Under the pieces are notes generated by a model. That model worked only from the letters and a program-made list of their open reading frames with translations. It searched no databases and was not told the DNA's origin. From Streptomyces sp. TP-A0356 (GTDB taxonomy: Bacteria; Actinomycetota; Actinomycetes; Streptomycetales; Streptomycetaceae): DNA of 64,000 nt. This document shows positions 33,551 through 43,291 of this stretch, piece by piece. The stretch spans positions 45,121 to 109,120 of the forward strand of contig NZ_BBZJ01000032.1 of the NCBI RefSeq assembly GCF_001417775.1. The letters are read 5' to 3'. Position numbers and translations under genes: made by a program. How positions within the stretch are numbered: the stretch's first letter is position 1; every line of letters begins with the position of its first letter.

Positions 33551-35113
33551 TCAGCGCACCACCTGGTACAGCACCTGACCCCCCGGCCCCGAAGCCACCC
33601 GCCGCAGTGCCCGATCGCCCGACGGCAGGCCCCCTTCCGCGGGCCGCTGGACGATCCACCGCACTCCGTACGACCGCAGCACCCCGAGCCGGGCCGTCCG
33701 GGACCGCCCCGCCCCGAAGTACGTCTCCACCGCGGCCTGCCGCTTGGCCTGGTCCGGCAGGAAGAAGTCCGGATACCCGGGTGCCACGGTGTACGCCCCG
33801 TACGCCGGAACCTGCCGCGCGGTCCACGTCCTGGCCATGACCACGTCCCCGTACCGCACCCACGACGTGATCCAGTGGTACCCCACCCACGGCACCCGGT
33901 ACTTCGCGGCGACCGCCCCGGGCAGCGCGTCCCGCCCCACCACGTATCCCACGGTCCCCACCTGCGTCCATGTGCCGATGCCCAGCGCGGCGGCCAGCAC
34001 CCAGATCGCCACGTTCCGCAGTGTGCCGCGCACGGCCCCGGCCACCTCCACGGCCGCCGCCAGCTGCGCCGGGATCAGCACCGCCGGCAGCGCGCGCCCC
34101 CACGAGTAGTGCCCGCTCAGCCCACCGGCCGCGAACACCACCACGCCGAGCAGGAAGAACACCACCAGCGGATCCCGCCACTCCCGGCGCGCCCGTACCG
34201 CCAGCGCCACCACCCCGAGCAGCACGAGCCCGAACCGTGCGAACAGGTGCTGGTACAGCGACCGGTGGATCTCCTCGAGTCCGCCCGCGTGCAGCAGCGC
34301 GAAGAAGTCGTAGTACGGCCACAGCGCGATGATCGCCGCCCCGAGCAGCATCCCGGCCCCCAGCCGCAGCAGGGCCCGGCGCCCGGCGCGCGCGCCGACC
34401 ACCGTCGCCAGCACGCCCAGCGTCGTCACCACCCCGGTGAACTGGTGGCTGAGCAGAATCACCGCCCACATCGCACCGAGCCCCAGGAAGGTGACCCAGC
34501 CCGCGGGCTCGCCCTTCAGCGCCCGCGTCAGCAGTGCCCATAGGTGGAAGGCCGTCCCCAGCGCGAACATACTCGGGTAAGCCACCGTCAGCGCCAGCGA
34601 GTTGAGCCCGAGGAAGCCGCTCCAGTCGAACACCTGCGTGCCCCACAGGAACAGCAGGCACAGCAGGCCGAGCGGCGGCGCGAGACGGTGGGAGCTCAGC
34701 GTCCGCACATACCGCCACACCCCCGTCACCAGCAGCGTCAGACTGATCAGCGCGGCGATGCGCAGCACGACCCAGACGGACAGCCCGGTGATGCGGGCGA
34801 CGACGCCGAGGAAGACGGTCCAGGGCGTGTAGTACGGGCTCGGGGTGTCCGCGTGGACCAGTGGATTGCCGGGGTCCAGCAACCGGTGCCGCAGGCGTTC
34901 CACGGTCGCCGCGTGCATGCCGAGGTCACCGTCCCACGGCAGCCGGACGATCACCAGCAGCATCAGCAGCACGACCAGCGCCACCGCCGCCCACAGCGTG
35001 ACACCGGTCGCTCCGCGCGGCCCGCCCGAGGCCACGAGCGGGCCCCAGGGTCTTCCGAACCGGCTCGCGGTCCGCCCGGCATCCGCGCCGGTCCCCTCAG
35101 CGGCGACGCTCAT
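33551..35113 (-). CDS. GT-C-like polytopic membrane protein
   Basis: 520 residues from the ATG at 35113 (MSVAAEGTGADAG). About eleven membrane segments begin at residue 37 (TLWAAVALVVLLMLLVIV). An acidic loop directly after the first helix (LPWDGDLGMHAATVERL) resembles the Asp motif of GT-C glycosyltransferases. A soluble extracytoplasmic C-terminal domain of about 130 residues ends the protein. Its start overlaps the stop of the gtrA-like gene (ATGA), so the two are coupled: GtrA proteins help move polyprenyl-phosphate sugars, and this would be the enzyme that uses them. Donor sugar unknown. Confidence 0.72.
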   Translation of the reverse strand: MSVAAEGTGADAGRTASRFGRPWGPLVASGGPRGATGVTLWAAVALVVLLMLLVIVRLPWDGDLGMHAATVERLRHRLLDPGNPLVHADTPSPYYTPWTVFLGVVARITGLSVWVVLRIAALISLTLLVTGVWRYVRTLSSHRLAPPLGLLCLLFLWGTQVFDWSGFLGLNSLALTVAYPSMFALGTAFHLWALLTRALKGEPAGWVTFLGLGAMWAVILLSHQFTGVVTTLGVLATVVGARAGRRALLRLGAGMLLGAAIIALWPYYDFFALLHAGGLEEIHRSLYQHLFARFGLVLLGVVALAVRARREWRDPLVVFFLLGVVVFAAGGLSGHYSWGRALPAVLIPAQLAAAVEVAGAVRGTLRNVAIWVLAAALGIGTWTQVGTVGYVVGRDALPGAVAAKYRVPWVGYHWITSWVRYGDVVMARTWTARQVPAYGAYTVAPGYPDFFLPDQAKRQAAVETYFGAGRSRTARLGVLRSYGVRWIVQRPAEGGLPSGDRALRRVASGPGGQVLYQVVR

Positions 35114-35622
35114 CGCGCGCCGACGTCCTGCTTCGCCTCGTGCTGGAAGACCCATGTCCGGTACACCAGGAAGCGGAACGCCGACGCCAGCACGATCGAC
35201 AGCGCCTTCGCCACGTTCGAGCCGAGTGGCCCGTTCATATCGAGACCGTGGTAGCCGACGTAGAACAGGACGCTCTCCATCACCACGCCCAGGCCGCTGA
35301 AGACGAAGAACAGCGCGATCTGCTGACGGGTGCGGGACGCGCGGTCGCGGTAGGCGAAGAAGCGGAAGCCGAGGTAGTTGGTGCCCATGGCGATGACGCT
35401 GGCGAGCACGGTCGCCGTCATCGGCGCCCACGCCAGACCGTGCAGCAGCGCGTTGAAGACGAGGAAGTTGACCGCGACACCGCTGCCGCCGACGACCCCG
35501 AACTTGGCCACCTCGACCGTGAGCCGCCGGACCCGGGACAGCGCGGGGGCGGGAGCGGGATCGATGGTTTCGGTGACCGGGAGCGCGACCTGGGGCCGCT
35601 GCTCGGAGAGGTTCACAGTCAC
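35110..35622 (-). CDS. GtrA-family membrane protein
   Basis: 170 residues with four membrane helices of the GtrA type (FGVVGGSGVAVNFLVFNALL, then MTATVLASVIAMGTNYLGFRFFAYRD split at the second helix). GtrA proteins are thought to flip or deliver polyprenyl-phosphate-linked sugars. First gene of a two-gene operon; its stop overlaps the start of the GT-C-like gene by four bases. Confidence 0.9.
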   Translation of the reverse strand: MTVNLSEQRPQVALPVTETIDPAPAPALSRVRRLTVEVAKFGVVGGSGVAVNFLVFNALLHGLAWAPMTATVLASVIAMGTNYLGFRFFAYRDRASRTRQQIALFFVFSGLGVVMESVLFYVGYHGLDMNGPLGSNVAKALSIVLASAFRFLVYRTWVFQHEAKQDVGAR

Positions 35623-35804
35623 GGGTACGGGTCCTCCACAGTCATCCGACGATCACGCCAAACCCTAGTCCAAACATCCTGTCTAGCGAGAGAGAGTAAA
35701 GCGAAGTCCTGATTTCCCTTAGGTATTGGCAAGAAGCGGGTACGGGGTGGGTGGCGCGGGCAGCATCCACGGTTACCCGTACGGGGTTCTTCGGACACAC
35801 GAAC

Positions 35805-35836
35805 GGGGGCGCCCCTCATCCGGGGGGGGCGCCCCC
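35805..35836 (-). terminator. Second hairpin downstream of NAD-GDH
   Basis: 11-bp GC stem (35805-35815 with 35826-35836) and 10-base loop. It follows the first gdh hairpin and lies before the gtrA-like gene promoter region. Confidence 0.6.
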
Positions 35837-35853
35837 GCCGTCGTACGGCAAGG

Positions 35854-35874
35854 GGCGGGCAAACGTTGCCCGCC
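35854..35874 (-). terminator. Terminator of NAD-GDH
   Basis: 9-bp stem (35854-35862 with 35866-35874) closed by a 3-base loop, seven bases past the stop codon. Confidence 0.7.
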
Positions 35875-35880
35875 GGGGCG

Positions 35881-38800
35881 CTAGCTGTGGGTCCTCAGCA
35901 GCGTCCGCATGGTGCGCATCGCGACCGACAGGTTCGCGAGGTCGAAGGAGTCCGACGTCGAGATCTCGTCGAGGGTCGTGCGCGCCCGCGCCAGGATCGC
36001 CGCGTTCTTCTCCTCCCAGGCCTTGAAGCGCTGCTCCGGCGTCGAGGTGCCGTTGCCCACCGACAGGACGTCGGCGGTCAGGGCCGCGTGAGCCGCGTAC
36101 AGGTCCTCGCGGATCGCCGCGCGGGCCATCGACTGCCACCGGTCGGCGCGCGGCAGCTCGATGATGCGGTCCATGAGATGGGTGATCCGCAGCCGGTCGG
36201 CGAGGTCGTAGTAGACCTCGGCGACGGCCATCGGGTCCTTGCCCGTGCGGTCGGCCACCGAGACGATGTCGAGTGCCGGGAAGGCGGAGGAGAACCCGGC
36301 CACGCGCGTGGCGAGTTCGTCGGGAACGCCGGCGCCCGTCAGCTCGTCGTAGATCTTCTGCCACCACGCCAGGTCCGCGCCGCGCAGCAGCTTGGGCAGC
36401 TCACTCCAGACCTGCTCGACGCGGTCCTTGAAGAACGCGATGGTCTCGGTGAGCTCCAGCGGCTGCGGCCGGTTGTTGAGCAGCCAGCGCGTACCGCGCT
36501 CGACCAGCCGGCGGGAGTGCAGCCGGATACGGGTCTGGACGGCGGCCTCGACCTTGTTGTCGAGGGACTCGACCGCGTCCCACACCGCGCCGGAGTGGAA
36601 GATCGCGCGGGACGCGGTCTGCGCCCGCACGATCTCCTCCAGCGAGGCGCCCGTCTCCTCACGGAGGCGGTGCAGGAAGCTCGTACCGCCCGTGTTGACC
36701 GTGTCGTTGACCAGGAGGGTCGTGACGATCTCGCGGCGCAGCGCGTGGGCGTCGATCTGCTCGGGGAACCTCTCCCGCAGCGCCGTCGGGAAGTACTCGC
36801 GCAGCAGGCTGATCAGATACGGGTCGTCGGGCAGCGGCGTGTCCAGCAGCTCCTTCGCGACCGTGATCTTGGTGTACGCCAGCAGTACGGCCGTCTCCGG
36901 GCCGGTCAGGCCCTGCCCGGAGCTGAGCCGCTCACGGATCTGCCGATCGGTGGGCAGGAACTCCAGCGCGCGGTCGAGGTGGCCCTCGCGCGCCAGGTGG
37001 CGCATGAACCGCTGCTGGGCGTGCAGCATGTCCTTCGACTGGAACAGGGCGTTGGCGATCGCCAGGTTCTGCGCGTAGTTGTTGCGCAGCACCAGGGCGC
37101 CGACCTCGTCGGTCATCTCGGCGAGCAGCTGGTTGCGCTGCTTGACGGTCAGGTCGCCGTTGGCCACGACCGCGTTGAGCAGGATCTTGATGTTCACCTC
37201 GTGGTCGGAGGTGTCCACGCCCGCGCTGTTGTCGATGGCATCGGTGTTGATCCTGCCGCCGGCCTGGGCGAACTCGATCCGGCCGAGCTGGGTCAGACCC
37301 AGGTTGCCGCCCTCGCCGACGACGTTCACGCGCAGGTCGCGGCCGTCCACGCGGATGGCGTCGTTGGCCTTGTCGCCGACGTCCGCGTTCGACTCCGTCG
37401 AGGCCTTGACGTACGTGCCGATGCCGCCGTTCCACAGCAGGTCCACCGGCGCCTTGAGGATCGCCCGCATCAGATCGGCCGGCGTCATCTTGTTGACGCC
37501 ACCCTCGATGCCGAGCGCCTCGCGGATGTGCGCGTTGATCTGGATCGCCTTGGCCGAACGGGGGAAGACACCGCCGCCGGCCGACAGCAGCTTCGTGTCG
37601 TAGTCGGCCCACGAGGAGCGCGGCAGCTCGAACAGCCGGCGGCGCTCGGCGTACGAGGTCGCGGCGTCCGGGGTGGGGTCGATGAAGATGTGCCGGTGGT
37701 CGAAGGCGGCGACCAGGCGGATGTGCTCGGAGAGCAGCATGCCGTTGCCGAACACGTCACCGGACATGTCACCGATACCGACGACGGTGAAGTCCTCGGC
37801 CTGGGTGTCCACGCCCAGCTCCCGGAAGTGCCGCTTCACGGACTCCCAGGCACCGCGTGCGGTGATGCCCATCTTCTTGTGGTCGTAGCCCGCCGAGCCG
37901 CCGGAGGCGAAGGCGTCGCCCAGCCAGAAGTTGTACTTGTCGGCGACCTCGTTGGCGATGTCCGAGAACGTCGCCGTGCCCTTGTCGGCCGCGACCACCA
38001 GGTAGGTGTCGTCCGAGTCGTGCCGGACCACGTCCGCGGGCGGCACGACCTCGCCGGCCACCATGTTGTCGGTGATGTCGAGCAGCGCCGAGATGAAGGT
38101 CCGGTAGCTGCGGATGCCCTCGGCGAGCCAGGCGTCGCGGTCCACGGCCGGGTCCGGCAGCTGCTTGGCGACGAACCCGCCCTTGGCACCCACCGGCACG
38201 ATGACGGTGTTCTTCACCATCTGCGCCTTGACCAGGCCGAGGATCTCGGTACGGAAGTCCTCGCGCCGGTCGGACCAGCGCAGACCTCCTCGCGCGACCT
38301 TGCCGAAGCGCAGGTGCACGCCCTCGACACGCGGCGAGTACACCCAGATCTCGTATGCCGGACGCGGCGCCGGCAGGTCCGGGATGGCCTGCGGGTCGAA
38401 CTTCATGGAGACGTAGTCGTGCGGCTTGCCGCCCCGCGCCTCCTGGAAGAAGTTGGTGCGCAGGGTCGCCTTGATGAGGGTGAGGAAGGAGCGCAGGATC
38501 CGGTCCTCGTCGAGCGAGGCGACCTGGTCGAGGGCGGCGTCCAGCTCCTCCAGCAGCGCGTCGGTCAGCTCCAGACCGGCCCGCTGCCGCTCCGGGGACA
38601 TCCGCGCCTCGAAGAGGGAGATCAGCAGCCGGGTGGTGTGGACGTTGTTGCGGAGGGTGTCCTCCATGTAGTCCTGGCTGAAGGTCGAACCGGCCTGACG
38701 CAGGTACTTCGCGTACGCGCGCAGCACCATCGCCTGCCGCCAGGTGAGCCCGGCGCTCAGCACGAGGGCGTTGAAGCCGTCGTTCTCGGCCTGCCCGGTC

Positions 38801-40821
38801 CAGGTGGCCGCGAAGGCGTCCTGGAACCGCTCACGGGCGTCGTCGCCGAGGTAGTCACCGTTGCCCGTCACCGACTTCGGCAGGCGCAGACCGAAGTCGT
38901 AGATCCACGCGGTCGTACGGTCCGCGCAGCGCAGCTCGTACGGGCGCTCGTCGATGACCTCGACGCCGAGCCGCTGGAGCACCGGCAGGACGGCGGAGAG
39001 GGAGACGGACTCGCCCTTGCGGTAGATCTTGAAGCGGCGCTCGCCGGGGCCGACGCCCACGGGCTCGTACAGGCTGAGGGCGAAGTCCTTGCCGCCCTCC
39101 TCGGCCGTCAGCCGCTCCAGGTGGACGAGGTCGGCGACCGCTGCGCGCGGGGTGTGGTCGGCCTTGTAGCCCTCGGGGAAGCCGTGGCCGTAGCGGCGCT
39201 GCAGCTCGGCGGCGCGCTCCTCGCCGAGCTCGGCGTTCAGGGCCTCGGTGAAGGCGTCCGCCCAGGACCGGGCGGCCTCGACGAGCCGGGCCTCGATGCG
39301 CTCCTTGTCGGCGTCGGACAGCTGTGGCAGCTCGGTGCCCTGCGGCACACGGACCACGAAGTGCAGCCGGGAGAGGATCGACTCGGTGTTCCAGGCGGTG
39401 AAGTCGACGCTGGTGCCGCCGAGCTCCTCCTTCAGGATGTCGATGATCCGCAGCCGGACGCCCGTGGTGTAGCGGTCGCGCGGCAGGTAGACCAGGGCCG
39501 AGTAGTAGCGGCCGTATTCGTCCTGGCGCAGGTAGAGCCGCAGGCGGCGGCGCTCCTGGAGGTAGAGGACGGAGGTGACGATGGAACGCAGCTCGTCCGC
39601 CGGGGTCTGGAACAGCTCGTCACGCGGGTACGTCTCCAGGATCTGGAGCAGGTCTCGGCCGTCGTGGCTGTTGGGCGAGAACCCGGCGCCCCTGAGGACC
39701 TCCTCGACCTTGCGCCGGACGACGGGCACACGGCGCACGGACTCGGTGTAGGCGGCGGACGAGAACAGGCCCAGGAAGCGGCGCTCGCCGATGACGTTGC
39801 CGTTCTCGTCGAACTTCTTCACGCCGACGTAGTCGAGGTACGACGGCCGGTGCACGGTGGCGCGGCTGTTGGCCTTGGTGAGGATGAGCAGCTTGTGCTC
39901 GCGCGCCTTGGCGCGGGCGTCGGCGGGCAGTCGCTCGAAGGACGGGCTGACCGGGTGGCTGTCCTCGCCCGCGTGGTGCGGGTCGGAACGCAGTATGCCG
40001 AGGCCGGTGCCGGGCACGGCCGCCAGCGAGTCGTCATCGCGCAGCTCGTACTCGCGGTAGCCGAGGAAGGTGAAGTGGTCGTCGGCCAGCCAGCGCAGCA
40101 GCTCGCCGGCCTCCTCGCGCTCGGGCTCGGGCAGGTCCCCGGGCAGGGACTCCTTCGGGAGCTCCTCCGCGACGCGCAGCGCGGCGTCGCGCATCTTCTC
40201 CCAGTCCTCGACGGCCTCGCGGACGTCGGAAAGGACGCGCAGCAGATCGGCGGTGATCTGCTTCAGGTCGGAGCGGTCGGTCTCGCGGTCGATCTCCACG
40301 TGGATCCAGGACTCGACGTGCGCGTCGTGCGGCAGGTCCCCGGCGGGCGCGCCCGGCAGCACCTCCAGCAGTTTGCCGGTGAGGTCGCGGCGGACGACGA
40401 ACTGGGGGTGGACGACGACGTGGATCCCGCGTCCCTGCCGCGACAGCTCGTTCGTCACGGAGTCGACGAGGAAGGGCATGTCGTCGGTCACGACCTCGAC
40501 GACGGAGTGGCTGCACGTCCAGCCGTTCTCCTCGACGGTCGGGGTGTGCACCCGCACGTTGGCCGTGCCCTGCGGGCGGGTTTCGGCCAGTCTGTAGTGC
40601 GAGATGGCGGCCCCGAAGACGTCCACCGGGTCGCGGTCGGTCAGGTCTTCCGGTGCGGTGTGCAGGTAGTAGCGCTGGAGGAACGCGAGCACGGTGTCCC
40701 GGTCGGGGGTGCCCTCGCTCGTCGTCCCAGTCGGTAGGTGCCCCCCGACCGGGCTGTTCTCAGCTACCCGTGCGGCCCTTTCGAGCAGCTCGGCCTTGGC
40801 TTCGTCCAGCTTGGTCTGCAT
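35881..40821 (-). CDS. gdh: NAD-specific glutamate dehydrogenase, large type
   Basis: 1646 residues, matching the 180-kDa class first described in Streptomyces clavuligerus. It converts glutamate to 2-oxoglutarate and ammonia with NAD. The long N-terminal half (about 1-700) holds regulatory ACT-like regions. The catalytic part follows, with YVSMKFDPQAIPDLPAPRP, GGLRWSDRREDFRTEILGLV, KNTVIVPVGAKGGF and GDMSGDVFGNG. The frame is intact throughout. Single-gene unit with a terminator directly after it. Confidence 0.97.
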   Translation of the reverse strand: MQTKLDEAKAELLERAARVAENSPVGGHLPTGTTSEGTPDRDTVLAFLQRYYLHTAPEDLTDRDPVDVFGAAISHYRLAETRPQGTANVRVHTPTVEENGWTCSHSVVEVVTDDMPFLVDSVTNELSRQGRGIHVVVHPQFVVRRDLTGKLLEVLPGAPAGDLPHDAHVESWIHVEIDRETDRSDLKQITADLLRVLSDVREAVEDWEKMRDAALRVAEELPKESLPGDLPEPEREEAGELLRWLADDHFTFLGYREYELRDDDSLAAVPGTGLGILRSDPHHAGEDSHPVSPSFERLPADARAKAREHKLLILTKANSRATVHRPSYLDYVGVKKFDENGNVIGERRFLGLFSSAAYTESVRRVPVVRRKVEEVLRGAGFSPNSHDGRDLLQILETYPRDELFQTPADELRSIVTSVLYLQERRRLRLYLRQDEYGRYYSALVYLPRDRYTTGVRLRIIDILKEELGGTSVDFTAWNTESILSRLHFVVRVPQGTELPQLSDADKERIEARLVEAARSWADAFTEALNAELGEERAAELQRRYGHGFPEGYKADHTPRAAVADLVHLERLTAEEGGKDFALSLYEPVGVGPGERRFKIYRKGESVSLSAVLPVLQRLGVEVIDERPYELRCADRTTAWIYDFGLRLPKSVTGNGDYLGDDARERFQDAFAATWTGQAENDGFNALVLSAGLTWRQAMVLRAYAKYLRQAGSTFSQDYMEDTLRNNVHTTRLLISLFEARMSPERQRAGLELTDALLEELDAALDQVASLDEDRILRSFLTLIKATLRTNFFQEARGGKPHDYVSMKFDPQAIPDLPAPRPAYEIWVYSPRVEGVHLRFGKVARGGLRWSDRREDFRTEILGLVKAQMVKNTVIVPVGAKGGFVAKQLPDPAVDRDAWLAEGIRSYRTFISALLDITDNMVAGEVVPPADVVRHDSDDTYLVVAADKGTATFSDIANEVADKYNFWLGDAFASGGSAGYDHKKMGITARGAWESVKRHFRELGVDTQAEDFTVVGIGDMSGDVFGNGMLLSEHIRLVAAFDHRHIFIDPTPDAATSYAERRRLFELPRSSWADYDTKLLSAGGGVFPRSAKAIQINAHIREALGIEGGVNKMTPADLMRAILKAPVDLLWNGGIGTYVKASTESNADVGDKANDAIRVDGRDLRVNVVGEGGNLGLTQLGRIEFAQAGGRINTDAIDNSAGVDTSDHEVNIKILLNAVVANGDLTVKQRNQLLAEMTDEVGALVLRNNYAQNLAIANALFQSKDMLHAQQRFMRHLAREGHLDRALEFLPTDRQIRERLSSGQGLTGPETAVLLAYTKITVAKELLDTPLPDDPYLISLLREYFPTALRERFPEQIDAHALRREIVTTLLVNDTVNTGGTSFLHRLREETGASLEEIVRAQTASRAIFHSGAVWDAVESLDNKVEAAVQTRIRLHSRRLVERGTRWLLNNRPQPLELTETIAFFKDRVEQVWSELPKLLRGADLAWWQKIYDELTGAGVPDELATRVAGFSSAFPALDIVSVADRTGKDPMAVAEVYYDLADRLRITHLMDRIIELPRADRWQSMARAAIREDLYAAHAALTADVLSVGNGTSTPEQRFKAWEEKNAAILARARTTLDEISTSDSFDLANLSVAMRTMRTLLRTHS

Positions 40822-41425
40822 TGTCCTCTGGCTCCTGTCGCGCGCCGTTGCGTGACGTAGAAGGAAGTACGGTCTCTTCTCCGACGTAACGCCGTGACGC
40901 GGGGTGTCCGGTCTGATTCGACGCTATGCCGCATGGAGAGATGGGCGGAGGGTTATCGGCCACTTCCGACACCCCGGGCGACTGTGACGCTGCTCTCGGC
41001 GCGCTGTGCGCCTCCCGCGTCCCCGGCGCCCCGGCTGCCCCGACGGACGCCCTCGGCGCCCCTTCGGACCGGCCCCGCCTGCGAAGACCAGCGGCCGCCG
41101 CCCGGTCACGGATGTCGTCCGTGCTCACCGGGCGCAGGGCAGGGACGACGGCGTCCCCGCGAACTATCGCGCTGATCACGCCACAAGGCTATCGCTCCCC
41201 GTGGGGGGCACGTCATGAGCCGTATGTGTACAAAAGCGGGGGTCGAACTTTGACGTTCTGCACAGGGGCAGAGGGAGCGATGCCGTGCAGGGCCCGCGGT
41301 GCGAGCATGGGGACATGGTGAGCGGCCTGTGAACGCGTGGGCCCTTGGCAGGACCGCGCCACTGAGGCACGTTGCCAGGGAAACCCACCGGAGGTGTCCG
41401 CACGACCGAGGGGAGCACAGCGAGC
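40822..41425. other. Intergenic region upstream of NAD-GDH
   Basis: 604 bases between divergent genes. A minus-strand frame at 40760-41179 (starting MISAIVRGDAVVPALRPV) has GC-rich third positions over its first 60 codons. It overlaps the gdh start and resembles nothing I know; I leave it as a possible small gene. The AT-richer part (41180-41260) is a good place for promoters of both neighbours. Confidence 0.45.
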
Positions 41426-41992
41426 ATGGCCAAGAAGATCCTGATCGTCACCGGCGACGCGGCGGAATCACTGGAGGTCCTCTACCCCTACCAACGTCTG
41501 CGCGAGGAGGGCTACGAGGTCCATATCGCCGCCCCCACCGCCAAGAAACTTCGCTTCGTCGTCCATGACTTCGAACCCGGCTTCGACACGTACACCGAGA
41601 AGCCCGGCTACACCTGGCCCGCCGACCTCGCCTTCTCGGAGGTCGACCCGGGCGAGTACGTGGCCCTCGTCATCCCCGGCGGGCGGGCCCCGGAGTACCT
41701 CCGCAACGACCCCGAACTCCGCAAGATCCTCAAGTCGTTCTTCGACACCGACAAGCCCGTCGCGCAGATCTGCCACGGCCCCCTGCTCACCGCCGCGGTC
41801 GACGCCCTGCGCGGTCGGCACGTCACGGCCTACCCCGCCCTGGAGCTGGACATGCAGGCGGCCGGTGCCACCTTCCAGGACACCGAGGCGGTCGTCGACG
41901 GCACCCTCGTCTCATCCCGGGCCTGGCCGGACCACCCCGGCTGGATGCGCGAGTTCCTCAAGGTCCTGCGGGTGAAGGCGCCGGTGACCTGA
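41426..41992 (+). CDS. DJ-1/PfpI-family protein
   Basis: 188 residues from the ATG at 41426 (MAKKILIVTGDAAESLE). The nucleophile elbow AQICHGP carries the conserved cysteine, and an upstream Glu (DAAESLE region) fits the family's acid residue. PfpI/DJ-1 proteins act as proteases, glyoxalase-like deglycases or stress chaperones. Which of these applies cannot be read from sequence. Confidence 0.88.
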   Translation: MAKKILIVTGDAAESLEVLYPYQRLREEGYEVHIAAPTAKKLRFVVHDFEPGFDTYTEKPGYTWPADLAFSEVDPGEYVALVIPGGRAPEYLRNDPELRKILKSFFDTDKPVAQICHGPLLTAAVDALRGRHVTAYPALELDMQAAGATFQDTEAVVDGTLVSSRAWPDHPGWMREFLKVLRVKAPVT

Positions 41993-42041
41993 GGCCCACG
42001 CCGGCCACCGTGCGGCGCCCCTCCCGGGGCGCCGCATCCGC

Positions 42042-42707
42042 TCACGCCGCCAGCCGCTCGGCCTCCGCCACCGCCTCCTCCAGCGTGTCGACCACCGGCA
42101 CGCCGACCTCCTCCAGGCTGGCGCGGCTGTGGGAGCCGCCGGTGTAGAGAACGGCCCGCGCTCCGACGTGCCGGGCGGCGATCGCGTCGTCGGCCGCGTC
42201 CCCGATCACCACCGTGCGCGCCGGGTCGATGCCGTCGAGCGCCCGTATGTGCCGCACCATGTGCTCACCCTTGCTGCCACCCGAGGGGCCGGTCCGCCCC
42301 TCCACCCGCAGGAAGTGCGTCTCGATCCCGAAGCCCCGCACCAGCGGGACGAGTTGGTCGTGCCCGTACATGCTCAGGAGCGACTGGCTGCGGCCCGCCG
42401 ACCGCCACGCGGCGAGCAGCTCCACCGCGCCCTCGGTGAGCCCGCAGGTGAGCCGGTGCTGCGCGTAGTACCGGTGGAAGACCTCGTCCATGAGCTCCCA
42501 CTCGGTGTCCGTCGGCAGCCGTCCCAGCAGCCGCTCGTAGAACTTCGGCACCGGTACGCAGTACAGCGCCCGATACCGCTCCAGTGTGATCGGCGCCAGG
42601 CCCAGCTCGGCGAACGCCGCGTTCGTCGCCCCGATGATCGCGTCAATGTCGTGGAACAGCGTCCCGTTCCAGTCCCAGACAATGTGCGCGCTTCCGTACG
42701 TCCCCAT
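42042..42707 (-). CDS. HAD-superfamily phosphatase
   Basis: 221 residues from the ATG at 42707 (MGTYGSAHIVWDWNGTL). Motif I is DWNGTLFHD, with Asn at the position often occupied by the second Asp. Motif II is near LLSMYGH, a lysine follows in GGSKGEH, and motif IV is VIGDAADD. Cap type C1, similar to phosphoglycolate phosphatase. Substrate unknown. It converges on the PfpI gene. Confidence 0.88.
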   Translation of the reverse strand: MGTYGSAHIVWDWNGTLFHDIDAIIGATNAAFAELGLAPITLERYRALYCVPVPKFYERLLGRLPTDTEWELMDEVFHRYYAQHRLTCGLTEGAVELLAAWRSAGRSQSLLSMYGHDQLVPLVRGFGIETHFLRVEGRTGPSGGSKGEHMVRHIRALDGIDPARTVVIGDAADDAIAARHVGARAVLYTGGSHSRASLEEVGVPVVDTLEEAVAEAERLAA

Positions 42708-42775
42708 ACCGAAAACGTACCCGGCGCCACTGACAATCATCGGCGAGCCGGCACCGTGGGGCGGAGGACTCCAGG

Positions 42776-43291
42776 TCAGTCGCCCAGCCCGACCAGATTC
42801 GGAATCTCCTGCGTCGCATACCAGAGCAGTTCGTGGTCCTCGGCGCCGTCCACGACGAACTGCGCGTCGTCGTCACCGCCGCCGGCCGCCTCCAGCGCTT
42901 GGGCCGCCGCGGTCACGTCCGCCTCGGCGTCGGCCGCGTCGACGTGCACCGCGGCCGCCTTGTCCAGTGGCACGGCCCCGGTGACCCGCACCTCGCCGAG
43001 CGCCGCCGGATCGAGGCCCCGGTCGGGGTCGGCCGCCGCCGTCCCGTCCGGCACGTCGACCGCGACGACGACCCGCCGCCGCGGGGCGCCCGGATCCGCC
43101 GCGAGGAGACGCAGCGACGCCAGCGCGGCCCGGCTCAGCGCCGCGTACTCCAGTTCCTCGATGTCGTCGGAGAGGTACCACTCGCGCAGCGCGGGTGTGA
43201 CGGCGTACGCCACGACCGGCCCGGCGCCCAGCTCGCCCGTCTTGTACGCCTCGGCGAGACCGGGGAGGGTCAGAGGGACGTAGACGCGCAT
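42776..43291 (-). CDS. DUF6912-family protein
   Basis: 171 residues beginning MRVYVPLTLPGLAEAY, a start typical of a small actinobacterial family (DUF6912) of unknown function. It has an acidic Ala-rich C-terminal half and the ending ELLWYATQEIPNLVGLGD. No membrane segment or catalytic motif. Same strand as the HAD gene, 68 bases upstream of its start, so perhaps co-transcribed. Confidence 0.8.
   Translation of the reverse strand: MRVYVPLTLPGLAEAYKTGELGAGPVVAYAVTPALREWYLSDDIEELEYAALSRAALASLRLLAADPGAPRRRVVVAVDVPDGTAAADPDRGLDPAALGEVRVTGAVPLDKAAAVHVDAADAEADVTAAAQALEAAGGGDDDAQFVVDGAEDHELLWYATQEIPNLVGLGD

Noticed and set aside
33500..33556. CCCCTCAGCG repeats as part of a regulatory array
   Set aside because: Three short imperfect copies, one of which is the end of the GT-C-like gene; too weak to interpret.
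35866..40737. A 1623-residue plus-strand frame opposite NAD-GDH
   Set aside because: Antisense shadow; the minus strand encodes intact glutamate dehydrogenase motifs.
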